Shown here piece after piece: positions 15,299-23,524 of a stretch of DNA of 23,749 bases. The stretch spans positions 1 to 23,749 of the forward strand of contig DXAH01000017.1 in the NCBI GenBank assembly GCA_019117105.1. The letters are read 5' to 3'. How positions within the stretch are numbered: position 1 is the stretch's first letter; every line of letters begins with the position of its first letter. This DNA is from Duodenibacillus intestinigallinarum. Its GTDB lineage: Bacteria; Pseudomonadota; Gammaproteobacteria; Burkholderiales; Burkholderiaceae_F. The notes below the pieces were generated by a model, which made no database searches, was not told the origin of the DNA, and saw only the letters and a program-made list of their open reading frames with translations. The translations under genes were made by a program, and so were the position numbers.

Positions 15299-16504
15299 TT
15301 ACTTGGCAGCGCGCTGCTGCAGTACGGCAATCGCCGGCAGACTCTTGCCTTCCAGGAATTCCAGGAACGCACCGCCGCCGGTGGAGATATAACTCACCTT
15401 GTCGGCCACACCGAAAACGGAAACGGCAGAAACCGTATCGCCGCCGCCCGCAATCGAGAAGGCGCCGTCGGAGGTTGCCTGTGCAATCGCCTTGGCCAGT
15501 TCGGCCGTACCCTGAGCGTAGGGAGCCATTTCAAAGACACCGACCGGACCGTTCCAGACGATCGTCTTGGCCTTCGAAACATAGTCAGCCAGGATCTGAG
15601 CGGTCTTCGGACCCACGTCGAGAATCATTTCGTCGTCGGCCACATCTTCAACCGCGCAGGTGCGGTACGGTCCTTCAGGCGAGAAGTTCTTGGCGGCAAC
15701 CACGTCAACAGGCAGCGGCAGCGTAGCACCCTTGGCCTTGAGCGTTTCCAGAACCTTCTTGCATTCGTCGACGAGTTCGGGCTCGGCAAGCGACTTGCCA
15801 ACTTTGTAGCCAGCAGCCAACAGGAACGTGTTGGCAATACCGCCGCCCACAATGAGCTGATCGACCTTCTGAGCGAGATTGTTGAGGATGGTGAGCTTGG
15901 TCGAAACCTTCGAGCCGCCGACGATAGCCACCAAGGGATGCTCGGCCTGAGCCACAGCCTTGGTAAGCGCTTCGATTTCGGAAGCCATCAGGGGGCCGGC
16001 ACAAGCCACGGACGCAAAGCGCGCCACACCTTCGGTCGAGGCTTGAGCGCGGTGAGCCGTGCCGAAGGCGTCATTCACGTAGACGTCGCACAAAGCAGCA
16101 TAGGCCTTGGCGAGTTCCTCGTTGTTCTTCTTTTCGCCCTTGTTGCAGCGGCAGTTTTCAAGCATAACCACCTGGCCGGGCTTGATCTGCACGCCTTCTT
16201 CCAAGTAACGGCGCGAAAGCGTAATGGGCACGCCCACGAGTTCGCTCATACGAACGGTGATGCCGGCCAGAGAATCTTCAGGACGGCATTCGCCTTCGGT
16301 GGGTCGACCCAAGTGGCTCATCACCATGACGGCGGCGCCGGCGTCCAAAGCCAGGCGAATGGCAGGCACGCTGGCAATCAGTCGGGTTTCATCGGTGATG
16401 TTGCCCGCTTCGTCGCGAGGGGCATTCAAATCGGAACGGATCAGCACGCGCTTGCCGGCAAGGGCGCCCTGCTTGGCAAGCGATTCCAAGGTCTGGACTT
16501 GCAT
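15299..16504 (-). CDS. pgk: Phosphoglycerate kinase
   Basis: Transfers phosphate from 1,3-bisphosphoglycerate to ADP. The 401 residues include RVLIRSDLNAP near the N-terminus (usually DLNVP), HLGRP, the catalytic region VWNGPVGVFE and GGGDTVSAVSVFG, then ISTGGGAFLEFLEGKSLP at the C-terminus. All parts are intact. It is the last gene of tkt-gap-pgk. A long hairpin lies 30 bases ahead of its start and could change its expression relative to gap. The usual betaproteobacterial next gene, pyk, is not here. Confidence 0.97.
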   Translation of the reverse strand: MQVQTLESLAKQGALAGKRVLIRSDLNAPRDEAGNITDETRLIASVPAIRLALDAGAAVMVMSHLGRPTEGECRPEDSLAGITVRMSELVGVPITLSRRYLEEGVQIKPGQVVMLENCRCNKGEKKNNEELAKAYAALCDVYVNDAFGTAHRAQASTEGVARFASVACAGPLMASEIEALTKAVAQAEHPLVAIVGGSKVSTKLTILNNLAQKVDQLIVGGGIANTFLLAAGYKVGKSLAEPELVDECKKVLETLKAKGATLPLPVDVVAAKNFSPEGPYRTCAVEDVADDEMILDVGPKTAQILADYVSKAKTIVWNGPVGVFEMAPYAQGTAELAKAIAQATSDGAFSIAGGGDTVSAVSVFGVADKVSYISTGGGAFLEFLEGKSLPAIAVLQQRAAK

Positions 16505-16533
16505 AACTCTAAGTCTCTATAAGGATTTTGAAA

Positions 16534-16564
16534 ACCGGCTGCAGAAGTGTTTCCTGCAGCCGGT
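16534..16564 (-). terminator. Long hairpin between gap and pgk (attenuator or processing site)
   Basis: Perfect 11-base inverted repeat ACCGGCTGCAG/CTGCAGCCGGT with a 9-base loop, followed on the minus strand by TTTTCAAAATCC. The weak T tract suggests partial termination or a stem that protects the upstream gap message after cleavage, rather than a full stop. Confidence 0.6.
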
Positions 16565-16586
16565 CTGTCGAACAAAAGTTCTTCGA

Positions 16587-17603
16587 TTACTTGGCAGCCA
16601 TCATCGCGCAAGCCGTATCGAGCATGCGGTGCGAGAAGCCCCATTCATTGTCATACCAGCTCGTCACCTTCACCAGACGACCGCCGGAGACCTTGGTGAG
16701 CGTCGCGTCAAACGTCGAGCTGTGCGGATCGTGGTTGAAGTCGATCGACACGAGCGGAAGATCGTTGTAACCGAGAACACCCTTGAGGCGAGCGGATTCG
16801 GAAGCGGCCTTCATGATGGCGTTGACTTCTTCAACCGTCGTGTCGCGCTTGGCTTCGAAGGTCAGATCGACAAAGCTCACGTTGATCGTGGGCACGCGCA
16901 CGGCAAAGCCGTCGAGCTTGCCGTTCAATTCGGGCAACACGAGACCGACGGCGGCAGCAGCACCGGTCTTGGTCGGGATCATGGAGTGCGTAGCCGAACG
17001 GGCGCGGCGCATATCCTTGTGATAGACATCGGTGAGCACCTGGTCGTTGGTGTAGGAATGAATCGTGGTCATCAGACCGCGTTCGATACCGATGGCTTCA
17101 TGCAGCGGGGCCACGACCGGAGCCAGGCAGTTCGTCGTGCAGGATGCGTTGGACACAACGGTCATGTCGGACGTGAGCACATCGTCGTTGACGCCGTACA
17201 CAACGGTGGCGTCGGCGTTCTTGCCGGGAGCGGAAATCAGAACCTTCTTGGCGCCCTGTTCGAGGTGCACCAGAGCCTTTTCCTTGCTCGTGAAGGCGCC
17301 CGTGCATTCGAGCACCACGTCCACACCGTATTCGCCCCACGGAATTTCACGCGGATCGCGCGTCGAGAACATGCGGATGCGGTCGCCGTTGACGATGAGC
17401 CATTCCGGGCCGTCGGTCGACACTTCGCCGTTGAAGCGGCCGTGCACGGTGTCGTAGCGCAACAGGTGCGCGTTGATTTCATCGGAACCGAGCGTGTTGA
17501 CCGCCACGATTTCAACGTCGTGCTTCTTGCCGCTTTCGTAGTGGGCGCGCAGAACGTTGCGCCCGATGCGGCCAAAGCCGTTGATTGCCACACGAATCGT
17601 CAT
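16587..17603 (-). CDS. gap: Glyceraldehyde-3-phosphate dehydrogenase, type I
   Basis: 338 aa from the ATG at 17603, which has GGAGAA 7 bases upstream; the in-frame codons above it lie beyond the ribosome binding site. NGFGRIGR (8-15) is the dinucleotide-binding loop, the catalytic Cys is 155 in SNASCTTNC, and the catalytic His is 182 in TTIHSYTNDQ. The end of the second strand of the Rossmann fold reads VAVNT: residue 37 is Thr where NAD-specific enzymes have Asp. TKTGAAAAVGLVLPELNGKL and WYDNEWGFSHRM are typical of betaproteobacterial GapA. Second gene of tkt-gap-pgk, 27 bases after tkt. Confidence 0.96.
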   Translation of the reverse strand: MTIRVAINGFGRIGRNVLRAHYESGKKHDVEIVAVNTLGSDEINAHLLRYDTVHGRFNGEVSTDGPEWLIVNGDRIRMFSTRDPREIPWGEYGVDVVLECTGAFTSKEKALVHLEQGAKKVLISAPGKNADATVVYGVNDDVLTSDMTVVSNASCTTNCLAPVVAPLHEAIGIERGLMTTIHSYTNDQVLTDVYHKDMRRARSATHSMIPTKTGAAAAVGLVLPELNGKLDGFAVRVPTINVSFVDLTFEAKRDTTVEEVNAIMKAASESARLKGVLGYNDLPLVSIDFNHDPHSSTFDATLTKVSGGRLVKVTSWYDNEWGFSHRMLDTACAMMAAK

Positions 17604-17630
17604 TGGAATTCTCCTAACCTTTTTATTCAA

Positions 17631-19646
17631 TTACTTGGCGATCAACGCCAAAACTTTTTGCACGCAATTTTCGGGCGTAAAGCCGAAATGCTTCCACAAA
17701 ACCGATGCCGGTGCGGATTCACCGAAGGTATCGATGCCCAGAACGTCGCCGTTGCCGTGCAGATACTTGTGCCACAGACCGGTCGTACCCGCTTCGACAG
17801 CCAGGATGGGCTTGTCGGACGGCAAAACCGCATTGCGGTACTCGGCGTCCTGACGATCAAACACATCGCAGCAGGGCATCGAAACGACGCGGACCTGAAC
17901 GTTCATGGCCGTCAAAAGAGCTCGGGCCTTCATGGCGAGTTCTACTTCGGAACCCGTCGCCACGATCACCGCCTGCACCTTGTCGGCGCCGGCAGGCGCT
18001 TCGGCAGCAATGTAGCCGCCCTTGGCGATGGCGTCGGCATCCACTTCGTCGCGTTCGACAAATGCACAGTTCTGGCGCGTGAAGATCAGAGCGGCCGGGC
18101 CGTCGCGGCGCTCAAGCGCTGCCGCCCAGGCGACGACGCTTTCGACCGTGTCGGCCGGACGCCACACGTCGAGATTCGGAATCAGGCGCAGGCTTGAAAC
18201 GTGTTCGATCGATTGGTGCGTCGGACCGTCTTCGCCCAAACCGATGGAGTCGTGCGTGTAGACGAAGATCGAACGCAGCTTCATCAGAGCCGCCATGCGA
18301 ATGGCGTTGCGGGCGTAGTCCGAGAACGTGAGGAACGTGCCGCTGTAAGGAATAAAACCGCCGTAGAGCGCAATGCCGTTTTGGATGGCGCTCATGCCGA
18401 ATTCGCGAACGCCGTAGCTGATGTGGCGACCGCACATGTTGTCGCGTGTAAGACGCTCCACACCGGTCCAGTTGGTGAGGTTCGAACCCGTAAGGTCGGC
18501 AGAGCCGCCGAGCAATTCGGGAAGAGCGGGGGCCAGGGCGTTGAGAGCCTTCTGGCTTGCCTTGCGGGTAGCCACCGTTTCAGCGGCGGAAGCGGCGCCG
18601 CAAAGTGCGTTCATCACTGCTTCGTCAAAACCTGCGGGCAGGTCGCCGGCGAGACGGCGCTTAAATTCTGAGGCAAGTTCAGGGTAAGCCTCTTCATACT
18701 TGGCAAAGAGTGCTTCCCAGTCGCCCTGCATGCGGCGACCGGCTTCGCGGGCATCCATGGCCGCATAAATTTCCTGCGGCACTTCAAAGGGCGGATAGTT
18801 CCAGCCGATGTTGGCACGGGTGGCCGCGATTTCGTCGCCGCCGAGCGCTTCGCCGTGAGCCTTGGCCGTGCCGGCGCGATTGGGACTGCCCTGACCGATG
18901 ACGGTGCGGCAGATGATCAGCGTGGGCTTGGCGGATTCGGCTTCGGCCTGCGTCAGAGCGACATCCACCGCTTCGGCGTCATGGCCGTCGATCGGACCGA
19001 TCACATTCCAGCCGTAGGCTTCGAAACGACCGCGCACGTCGTCTCCGTACCATCCCTTGATGTCACCATCAATGCTGATGCCGTTGTCGTCGTATATCGC
19101 GATAAGCTTGTTGAGCCCCCAGACGCCTGCAAGCGAGCAGACTTCGTGGCTGATGCCTTCCATCATGCAGCCGTCGCCAAGGAAGCAGTAGGTGCGGTTG
19201 TTGACGACCTCAAAGCCGTCGCGGTTGAATTCCGCCGCAAGCATCTTTTCGGCAAGCGCCATGCCGACGGCGTTGGCGATGCCCTGACCGAGCGGACCGG
19301 TCGTGGTTTCCACCCCCGGCGTAATGCCGACTTCAGGGTGGCCCGGCGTTTTGCTGCCGAGCTGGCGGAAATTCTTGATGTCTTCGATAGAAACGTCATA
19401 GCCCGTCAAATGCAGCATCGAGTACTGCAACATGGAGCCGTGACCGTTGGAGAGAATGAAGCGGTCGCGTGCAGGCCACTTGGGATCAGCCGGATTGTGA
19501 CGCAGGTGTCGCGTGAACAGCGTCACGGCGATGTCGGCCATGCCCATGGGCATGCCGGGGTGGCCGGACTTGGCGCGTTCGACCGCGTCCATAGAAAGAG
19601 CGCGGACAGCGGCGGCCATCGTCTTGGCGGAGACTGTTTCGGTCAT
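17631..19646 (-). CDS. tkt: Transketolase
   Basis: Moves two-carbon ketol units between sugar phosphates, using thiamine diphosphate. 671 aa from the ATG at 19646, the usual size. It starts MDAVERAKSGHPGMPMGMAD (about 18-37), continues with SNGHGSMLQY and GPLGQGIANAVGMA, then the cofactor motif GDGCMMEG...DDN. The pyrimidine domain has GVREFGMSAIQNGIALYGG and HDSIGLGEDGPTHQS, and the C-terminal domain ends normally. No Shine-Dalgarno precedes the ATG. The leader carries a perfect 8-base hairpin. First gene of the operon with gap and pgk, joining pentose phosphate and glycolytic steps. Confidence 0.97.
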   Translation of the reverse strand: MTETVSAKTMAAAVRALSMDAVERAKSGHPGMPMGMADIAVTLFTRHLRHNPADPKWPARDRFILSNGHGSMLQYSMLHLTGYDVSIEDIKNFRQLGSKTPGHPEVGITPGVETTTGPLGQGIANAVGMALAEKMLAAEFNRDGFEVVNNRTYCFLGDGCMMEGISHEVCSLAGVWGLNKLIAIYDDNGISIDGDIKGWYGDDVRGRFEAYGWNVIGPIDGHDAEAVDVALTQAEAESAKPTLIICRTVIGQGSPNRAGTAKAHGEALGGDEIAATRANIGWNYPPFEVPQEIYAAMDAREAGRRMQGDWEALFAKYEEAYPELASEFKRRLAGDLPAGFDEAVMNALCGAASAAETVATRKASQKALNALAPALPELLGGSADLTGSNLTNWTGVERLTRDNMCGRHISYGVREFGMSAIQNGIALYGGFIPYSGTFLTFSDYARNAIRMAALMKLRSIFVYTHDSIGLGEDGPTHQSIEHVSSLRLIPNLDVWRPADTVESVVAWAAALERRDGPAALIFTRQNCAFVERDEVDADAIAKGGYIAAEAPAGADKVQAVIVATGSEVELAMKARALLTAMNVQVRVVSMPCCDVFDRQDAEYRNAVLPSDKPILAVEAGTTGLWHKYLHGNGDVLGIDTFGESAPASVLWKHFGFTPENCVQKVLALIAK

Positions 19647-19679
19647 TTTTATATCGGGTAGAAAAATGCGAATGAAAGC

Positions 19680-19701
19680 GCTCCGGGACGCATCCCGGAG
19701 C
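19680..19701 (-). promoter_or_regulatory. Hairpin in the tkt leader
   Basis: Perfect stem GCTCCGGG/CCCGGAGC with a 6-base loop in the 5' untranslated part of the tkt message, 33 bases before the start codon. It may stabilise the message or be a control element; no known riboswitch was recognised. Confidence 0.45.
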
Positions 19702-19720
19702 CGTTTGTTGGAGTGGCCCG

Positions 19721-19729
19721 ATTTTACCA
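19721..19729 (-). promoter_or_regulatory. Extended -10 promoter candidate of the tkt operon
   Basis: Minus-strand TGGTAAAAT fits the TGn extended -10 pattern. No clear -35 is present, as is common for extended -10 promoters. It would give a leader of about 68 bases containing the hairpin at 19680-19701. Confidence 0.45.
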
Positions 19730-19778
19730 TGCGTGCGGACGTGGCCGCAGTTTTCGATTTTCACCTCTCAGATTCTCT

Positions 19779-19808
19779 TTGCCGTGCCCGCATATGCTTT
19801 TCTACAAT
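19779..19808 (+). promoter_or_regulatory. Promoter candidate of rsmE
   Basis: TTGCCG (19779-19784), an 18-base spacer and TACAAT (19803-19808), ending 40 bases before the rsmE start. It diverges from the tkt promoter. Confidence 0.5.
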
Positions 19809-19848
19809 TCTCAATATCGCCTTAATCAGTCCGTTTTGTTACTTTCTT

Positions 19849-20568
19849 ATGCCTCGTTTCTACTGCCCTGACGCAACCTTTGTCCTACATGAAAAATGCG
19901 TGTTGCCGGAAAAAGCTCGGCACCATGCCGGCCGCGTACTGCGCATGAAGGCAGGCGACACGGCCACACTTTTCGACGGCAAGGGAATGGAAGCCTCCGG
20001 CCCCATCGCATTTGAAGGCAAAGACGGCTTTATTGTGGTTGAGAGCATCGCCCGGTCAACCGTCGAAAGTCCGGTTCGCATGCGCCTCGTTCAGGCCCTG
20101 GTCAGTCCCGAAAAAACAGACTGGATCATTGAAAAAGCCGTCGAAACCGGCATCTCCGAGATCGTGTTGGTGCCGGCAGCCCGTTCGGTCACGAAACTTA
20201 CTGCCGAGCGCGCTGCCAAACGACTGGCCAAATGCCTCGACATCGCCGCAGGGGCTGCCGAACAGTGCGGTCGCGCCGTGGTGCCGAGCATTTCCTTCAT
20301 GCCTCTAGCTCAGGCTCTGGATTTGGAGGATCAAGCGCGCTTTATCCTGGCGCCTGGCGCGACATCCGCTCCAAAACTCACGGGGCTGACCTCCTGCACC
20401 TTTGCCGTGGGACCGGAAGGCGGCTTTGACGAGGCAGAAATTGCATTGGCCAGCGAGAAGGGCTGGCAGTGCACTTTGATCGGACCGCGCGTGTTGCGAA
20501 CGGAAACCGCCGCCATCGTGTTTGCTTCGCTTGTCGGAGCAGCAAGCGGTGATTTGCGCGTTGTTTGA
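19849..20568 (+). CDS. rsmE: 16S rRNA m3U1498 methyltransferase RsmE
   Basis: RsmE methylates N3 of U1498 in 16S rRNA and is a SPOUT-class enzyme with an N-terminal PUA-like RNA-binding domain. The start at 19849 gives 239 aa with the typical MPRFYCPD opening, then HHAGRVLRMKAGD, the SPEKTDWIIEKAVETGISEIV block (about 84-104) and the C-terminal knot: AVGPEGGFDEAEI, LGPRVLRTETA-like LIGPRVLRTETAAIV. No good Shine-Dalgarno is present. It is probably a single-gene unit. Confidence 0.96.
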   Translation: MPRFYCPDATFVLHEKCVLPEKARHHAGRVLRMKAGDTATLFDGKGMEASGPIAFEGKDGFIVVESIARSTVESPVRMRLVQALVSPEKTDWIIEKAVETGISEIVLVPAARSVTKLTAERAAKRLAKCLDIAAGAAEQCGRAVVPSISFMPLAQALDLEDQARFILAPGATSAPKLTGLTSCTFAVGPEGGFDEAEIALASEKGWQCTLIGPRVLRTETAAIVFASLVGAASGDLRVV

Positions 20569-20589
20569 CATACTTCTATTGAGGTATGT
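20568..20589 (+). other. Hairpin straddling the rsmE stop
   Basis: ACATACTTC (20568-20576) pairs with GAGGTATGT (20581-20589), 9 pairs with one G-U and a 4-base loop. No T tract follows, so termination would be weak. Confidence 0.4.
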
Positions 20590-20649
20590 ATTCCGAGGTT
20601 TATGAAAGCAACGTGAAAGCCCGCGTCAAACTCCTTTTCTTCAACCGCC

Positions 20650-21887
20650 ATGTTTGAGCGCAAAGCCACGCAACAACTTCTCGCCTGGAAGAACAGACGC
20701 AACCGGCAAACCGTATTGCTACTTGAGGGCGCACAACGGGTCGGTAAACGCACGTTGGCGCAGGAATTCGGTCGACGTCATTACAAAAGCACACTCACGA
20801 TTGACTTTGCGTCAATATCTGACGACCTGAAGTCTCTCTTTCTGGAACTGCGCACAGACATCCAAAGGCTCTACCAGTACTTTTCCGCCATATATAACGT
20901 CCCGCTTCACCCGAAAGAATCGTTGCTGCTTTTCTGCAATGTCCAGCACTTTCCACTTGCTCGCGCCTTCGTCAAGCACATTGCGGCCGATGCGAGTTTT
21001 GACTGCATCGAAACCGGATCTTTGCTTTCGATCAAGCAAAACATTGACGGCATCCTGATTCCATCAGAAGAAGAAAGCCTGCGTCTGCATCCGCTCGACT
21101 TCAAGGAATTTCTCTGCGCCATCAACGAGCAAGCGTTTGTCGACATTCTCAGAGACACCTACGCTTCGCTGCGGCCTCTGCCTGATGCCTTGCATAAAAA
21201 GGCAATGCGCCTCGTACGTGAATACATGCTCGTGGGAGGTATGCCGCATGTCGTCGATATTTCTTCTCAACGACATTCCTTTGCAGAAGCCGATTTTGAG
21301 AAGCGACAAATTCTTGATCTCTATCGAAAGGACGTCGGACGGTTTGCCCGCGGCTACCAAGACAAAGTCATGTCGATTTTCGACGAGATTCCGGCGCAGC
21401 TCTCCACACACGAAGCTTGAGTTTGAGCCGTTCTCAGTCCTCCGTGAAATGCTACATGGCCGATACGGGCTTGCTCTGCGCTTTGGCCTTGGCAAACGGT
21501 GCAACCACTGCCGAGGCGCTCTACCGCAACGTCTTGCTCGGCAACGTTTCCATCAACGAAGGCATGTTGGTCGAAAATTTTATTGCACAAACGTTAGCAA
21601 GCAAAGGCGACAAGCTCTTTTTCTATGCGCAGACGAGTTCCAAGAAAGGCTGCGAACGCATGGAAGTCGACTTCCTCATTGTGCGGCTGTTTGCCGATGA
21701 GGGCGGAAAGCCTCGCGTCGTACCGATCGAGGTCAAGTCAGGCAACAAATACAGCTCGACCTCTCTGGATCGTTTCTCACAGAAATTCGCGTCCAAGGTC
21801 GGAACAGAAATCGTGCTGCATCCTGGGCAGTTGCGAAAAGAAGGCAAGCGGCTCTTTGTTCCGCTTTATCTCACGCACCTGCCCTGA
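20650..21887 (+). pseudogene. Broken AAA_14/DUF4143 ATPase gene
   Basis: Two adjoining frames make one damaged gene. The first (20650-21420, 256 aa) matches the AAA_14 ATPase half: TVLLLEGAQRVGKRTL (21-36), ETGSLLSIKQN, ILIPSEEESLRLHPLDFKEFL. The second (from TTG 21417 to 21887) gives the DUF4143 half: YMADTGLLCALAL, NEGMLVENFIAQTL, and the nuclease-like MEVDFLI and IEVKSGNKYSS. At the junction about 45-60 residues expected between them are missing, and a third frame shows KLEFEPFS, which looks like the lost continuation. In the ATPase half the P-loop reads GKR where GK[ST] is expected, and Walker B reads LLLFCNVQ where I expect FDEVQ (Cys 96, Asn 97). Such ATPases have no firmly known role. 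It is convergent with lgt, 4 bases away. Confidence 0.85.
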
Positions 21888-21891
21888 CAAA

Positions 21892-22686
21892 TCAATTCTC
21901 GGCGCTCTTGCGGCGGTGCACCCAAATCCAAACAACAAGGCCAAGCAAGAAAACAGGAAGACTCAGCCATTGGCCTCTGGACAGGCCGAAAAGTCCCAGT
22001 CCGAGATAGCTGTCGGGTTCGCGGAAATATTCCACGATGAAACGTACCAGACCGTAGCCCATGCAAAAGAGCGAGCCAACGGCGCCGGCCACGCGCGGCT
22101 TGCTGGAGAACCACCACAGCACGGTGAAAAGAAGCGCCCCTTCCAGGAAAGCCTCATAGAGCTGCGAGGGATGCCTTGGCACCAGCGTGCCCGAGTTCTT
22201 GAAAATCATGGCCCAAGGCACGTCGGAGCCGGCCGCCCTGCCCCACAGCTCCCCGTTGATGAAGTTGCCGATGCGCCCGAACATCAAGCCCAGCGGCACA
22301 AGCGGCGCTACAAAGTCAGCCACCTCAAAAAAAGTTTTTCCCTTGATGCGGGCAAACGCACAGATCGCCAAGATGGACCCGATGATGCCGCCGTGCGCAC
22401 TCATACCGCCCTGCCACACCTTGAAGATGTCCAAGGGATGCGACAGGTACCACTCAGGCTGGTAGAAAAGACAAAAACCCAAACGTCCGCCGAGAATGAC
22501 CCCGAGCACGCCGTAAAAGAGAATGTCTTCCACGTCGTTGGCGGTCATCTGACGCCACGGATCCTTCGCGCGCAACCGTCCCAACGCCCAGAAGAAGGCG
22601 AATCCTAGGAGATACATCAGACCGTACCAGTGCACGGCAAGGGGACCGATCGAAAAAGCGATGGGATTGAATTCCGGCGCGAACAT
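21892..22686 (-). CDS. lgt: Prolipoprotein diacylglyceryl transferase Lgt
   Basis: Lgt moves diacylglycerol from phosphatidylglycerol to the lipobox Cys of prolipoproteins, in the inner membrane. The signature GRIGNFINGELWGR lies near residue 137, preceded by the conserved HGGIIGS. WYGLMYLLGF in the first membrane segment, FYGVLGVILGGRLG and the C-terminal LSRGQWLSLPVFLLG are also typical. From the ATG at 22686 it is 264 aa with several membrane helices; a TTG at 22701 is less likely. It lies 25 bases downstream of the pseudouridine synthase gene and is probably co-transcribed. Confidence 0.97.
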   Translation of the reverse strand: MFAPEFNPIAFSIGPLAVHWYGLMYLLGFAFFWALGRLRAKDPWRQMTANDVEDILFYGVLGVILGGRLGFCLFYQPEWYLSHPLDIFKVWQGGMSAHGGIIGSILAICAFARIKGKTFFEVADFVAPLVPLGLMFGRIGNFINGELWGRAAGSDVPWAMIFKNSGTLVPRHPSQLYEAFLEGALLFTVLWWFSSKPRVAGAVGSLFCMGYGLVRFIVEYFREPDSYLGLGLFGLSRGQWLSLPVFLLGLVVWIWVHRRKSAEN

Positions 22687-22711
22687 ACGAGCAGAATGCA
22701 AATGTTAGAAA

Positions 22712-23524
22712 TCAGAAGCGTTCGTTGTCTTTGAGATAACGCCATTTGCCGGGCGGCAAAGCCCCCAGGCGTACACGACCCACGCGTACGCGCTTTAGAC
22801 GCAGCACTTTAAAGCCGACGGCAGCACACATACGGCGAATCTGGCGTTTCTTGCCTTCTTTCAGAACAAAACGAAGCTCATCGTCGTTTAAAACTTCAAC
22901 TTGAGCAGGCAACAGCGCCTTGCCGTCAAGCGACAGACCGTGACGCAGAAGCGCCAGCGTTTGCGCCGCAAATTTCGGCGCTTGACCGGTTTGCGCATCG
23001 GCAACGCGCACGATGTACTCTTTTTCGATCGTGCTGTGTTCGCCGATGATGGCCTTGGCAACGCGTCCGTCCTGCGTAAGCACGAGAAGGCCCACGGAGT
23101 CGATGTCCAGGCGCCCTGCGGGAACCAGGCTTCTCAATTGGGCGCTACTCCAGCGAAGCGTCGAATCGTCACCGGCCCAGCGATTTTCCGGCGTGATCAA
23201 AGTCTTGGCGGGTTTGTAGCCGTCCTCAGCCTGTCCGCTCACGTAACCGACAGGTTTGTTGAGAAGCACCGTCACCTGCTGCTTTTGGCTGTAGCTGGCC
23301 TGCGCCTTGAGTTCGATGCGCGCGCCGGGACCCACTTTTTGCCCAAGCTGCGCCACCTGGCCGTCGACCAGCACCCAGCCCTTTTCGATAAAAGCGTCCG
23401 CCTCGCGGCGACTCGCAAGTCCCAGTTCGCTCATGCGCTTGGACAAGCGAACAAGTTCCGGCGCACCTATCGATGCACCGGAATCTTCCTGAAGGCGAGC
23501 GGTCGGTTTACGGTTATTGCCCAT
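22712..23524 (-). CDS. S4-domain rRNA pseudouridine synthase, RluF-like
   Basis: 270 aa. An S4 RNA-binding domain (about 25-75; LSKRMSELGLASRREADAFI) precedes the RsuA/RluB/E/F-type catalytic domain with the catalytic Asp 140 in GRLDIDS, then KEYIVRV and EGKKRQIRRMC near the C-terminus. The domain order and the GLNRQIRRMC-like block resemble RluF (which acts on U2604 of 23S rRNA in E. coli); RluB and RsuA are alternatives, so I give no symbol. The insert YKPAKTLITPENRW matches my memory of Burkholderiales homologs. Its ATG shares a base with the stop of the upstream argF (TGATG). Confidence 0.88.
   Translation of the reverse strand: MGNNRKPTARLQEDSGASIGAPELVRLSKRMSELGLASRREADAFIEKGWVLVDGQVAQLGQKVGPGARIELKAQASYSQKQQVTVLLNKPVGYVSGQAEDGYKPAKTLITPENRWAGDDSTLRWSSAQLRSLVPAGRLDIDSVGLLVLTQDGRVAKAIIGEHSTIEKEYIVRVADAQTGQAPKFAAQTLALLRHGLSLDGKALLPAQVEVLNDDELRFVLKEGKKRQIRRMCAAVGFKVLRLKRVRVGRVRLGALPPGKWRYLKDNERF

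Noticed and set aside
16224..18197. A 657-codon plus-strand open frame across pgk, gap and tkt
   Set aside because: It is antisense to three intact glycolytic and pentose phosphate genes, starts inside one and ends inside another, and shows no domain.
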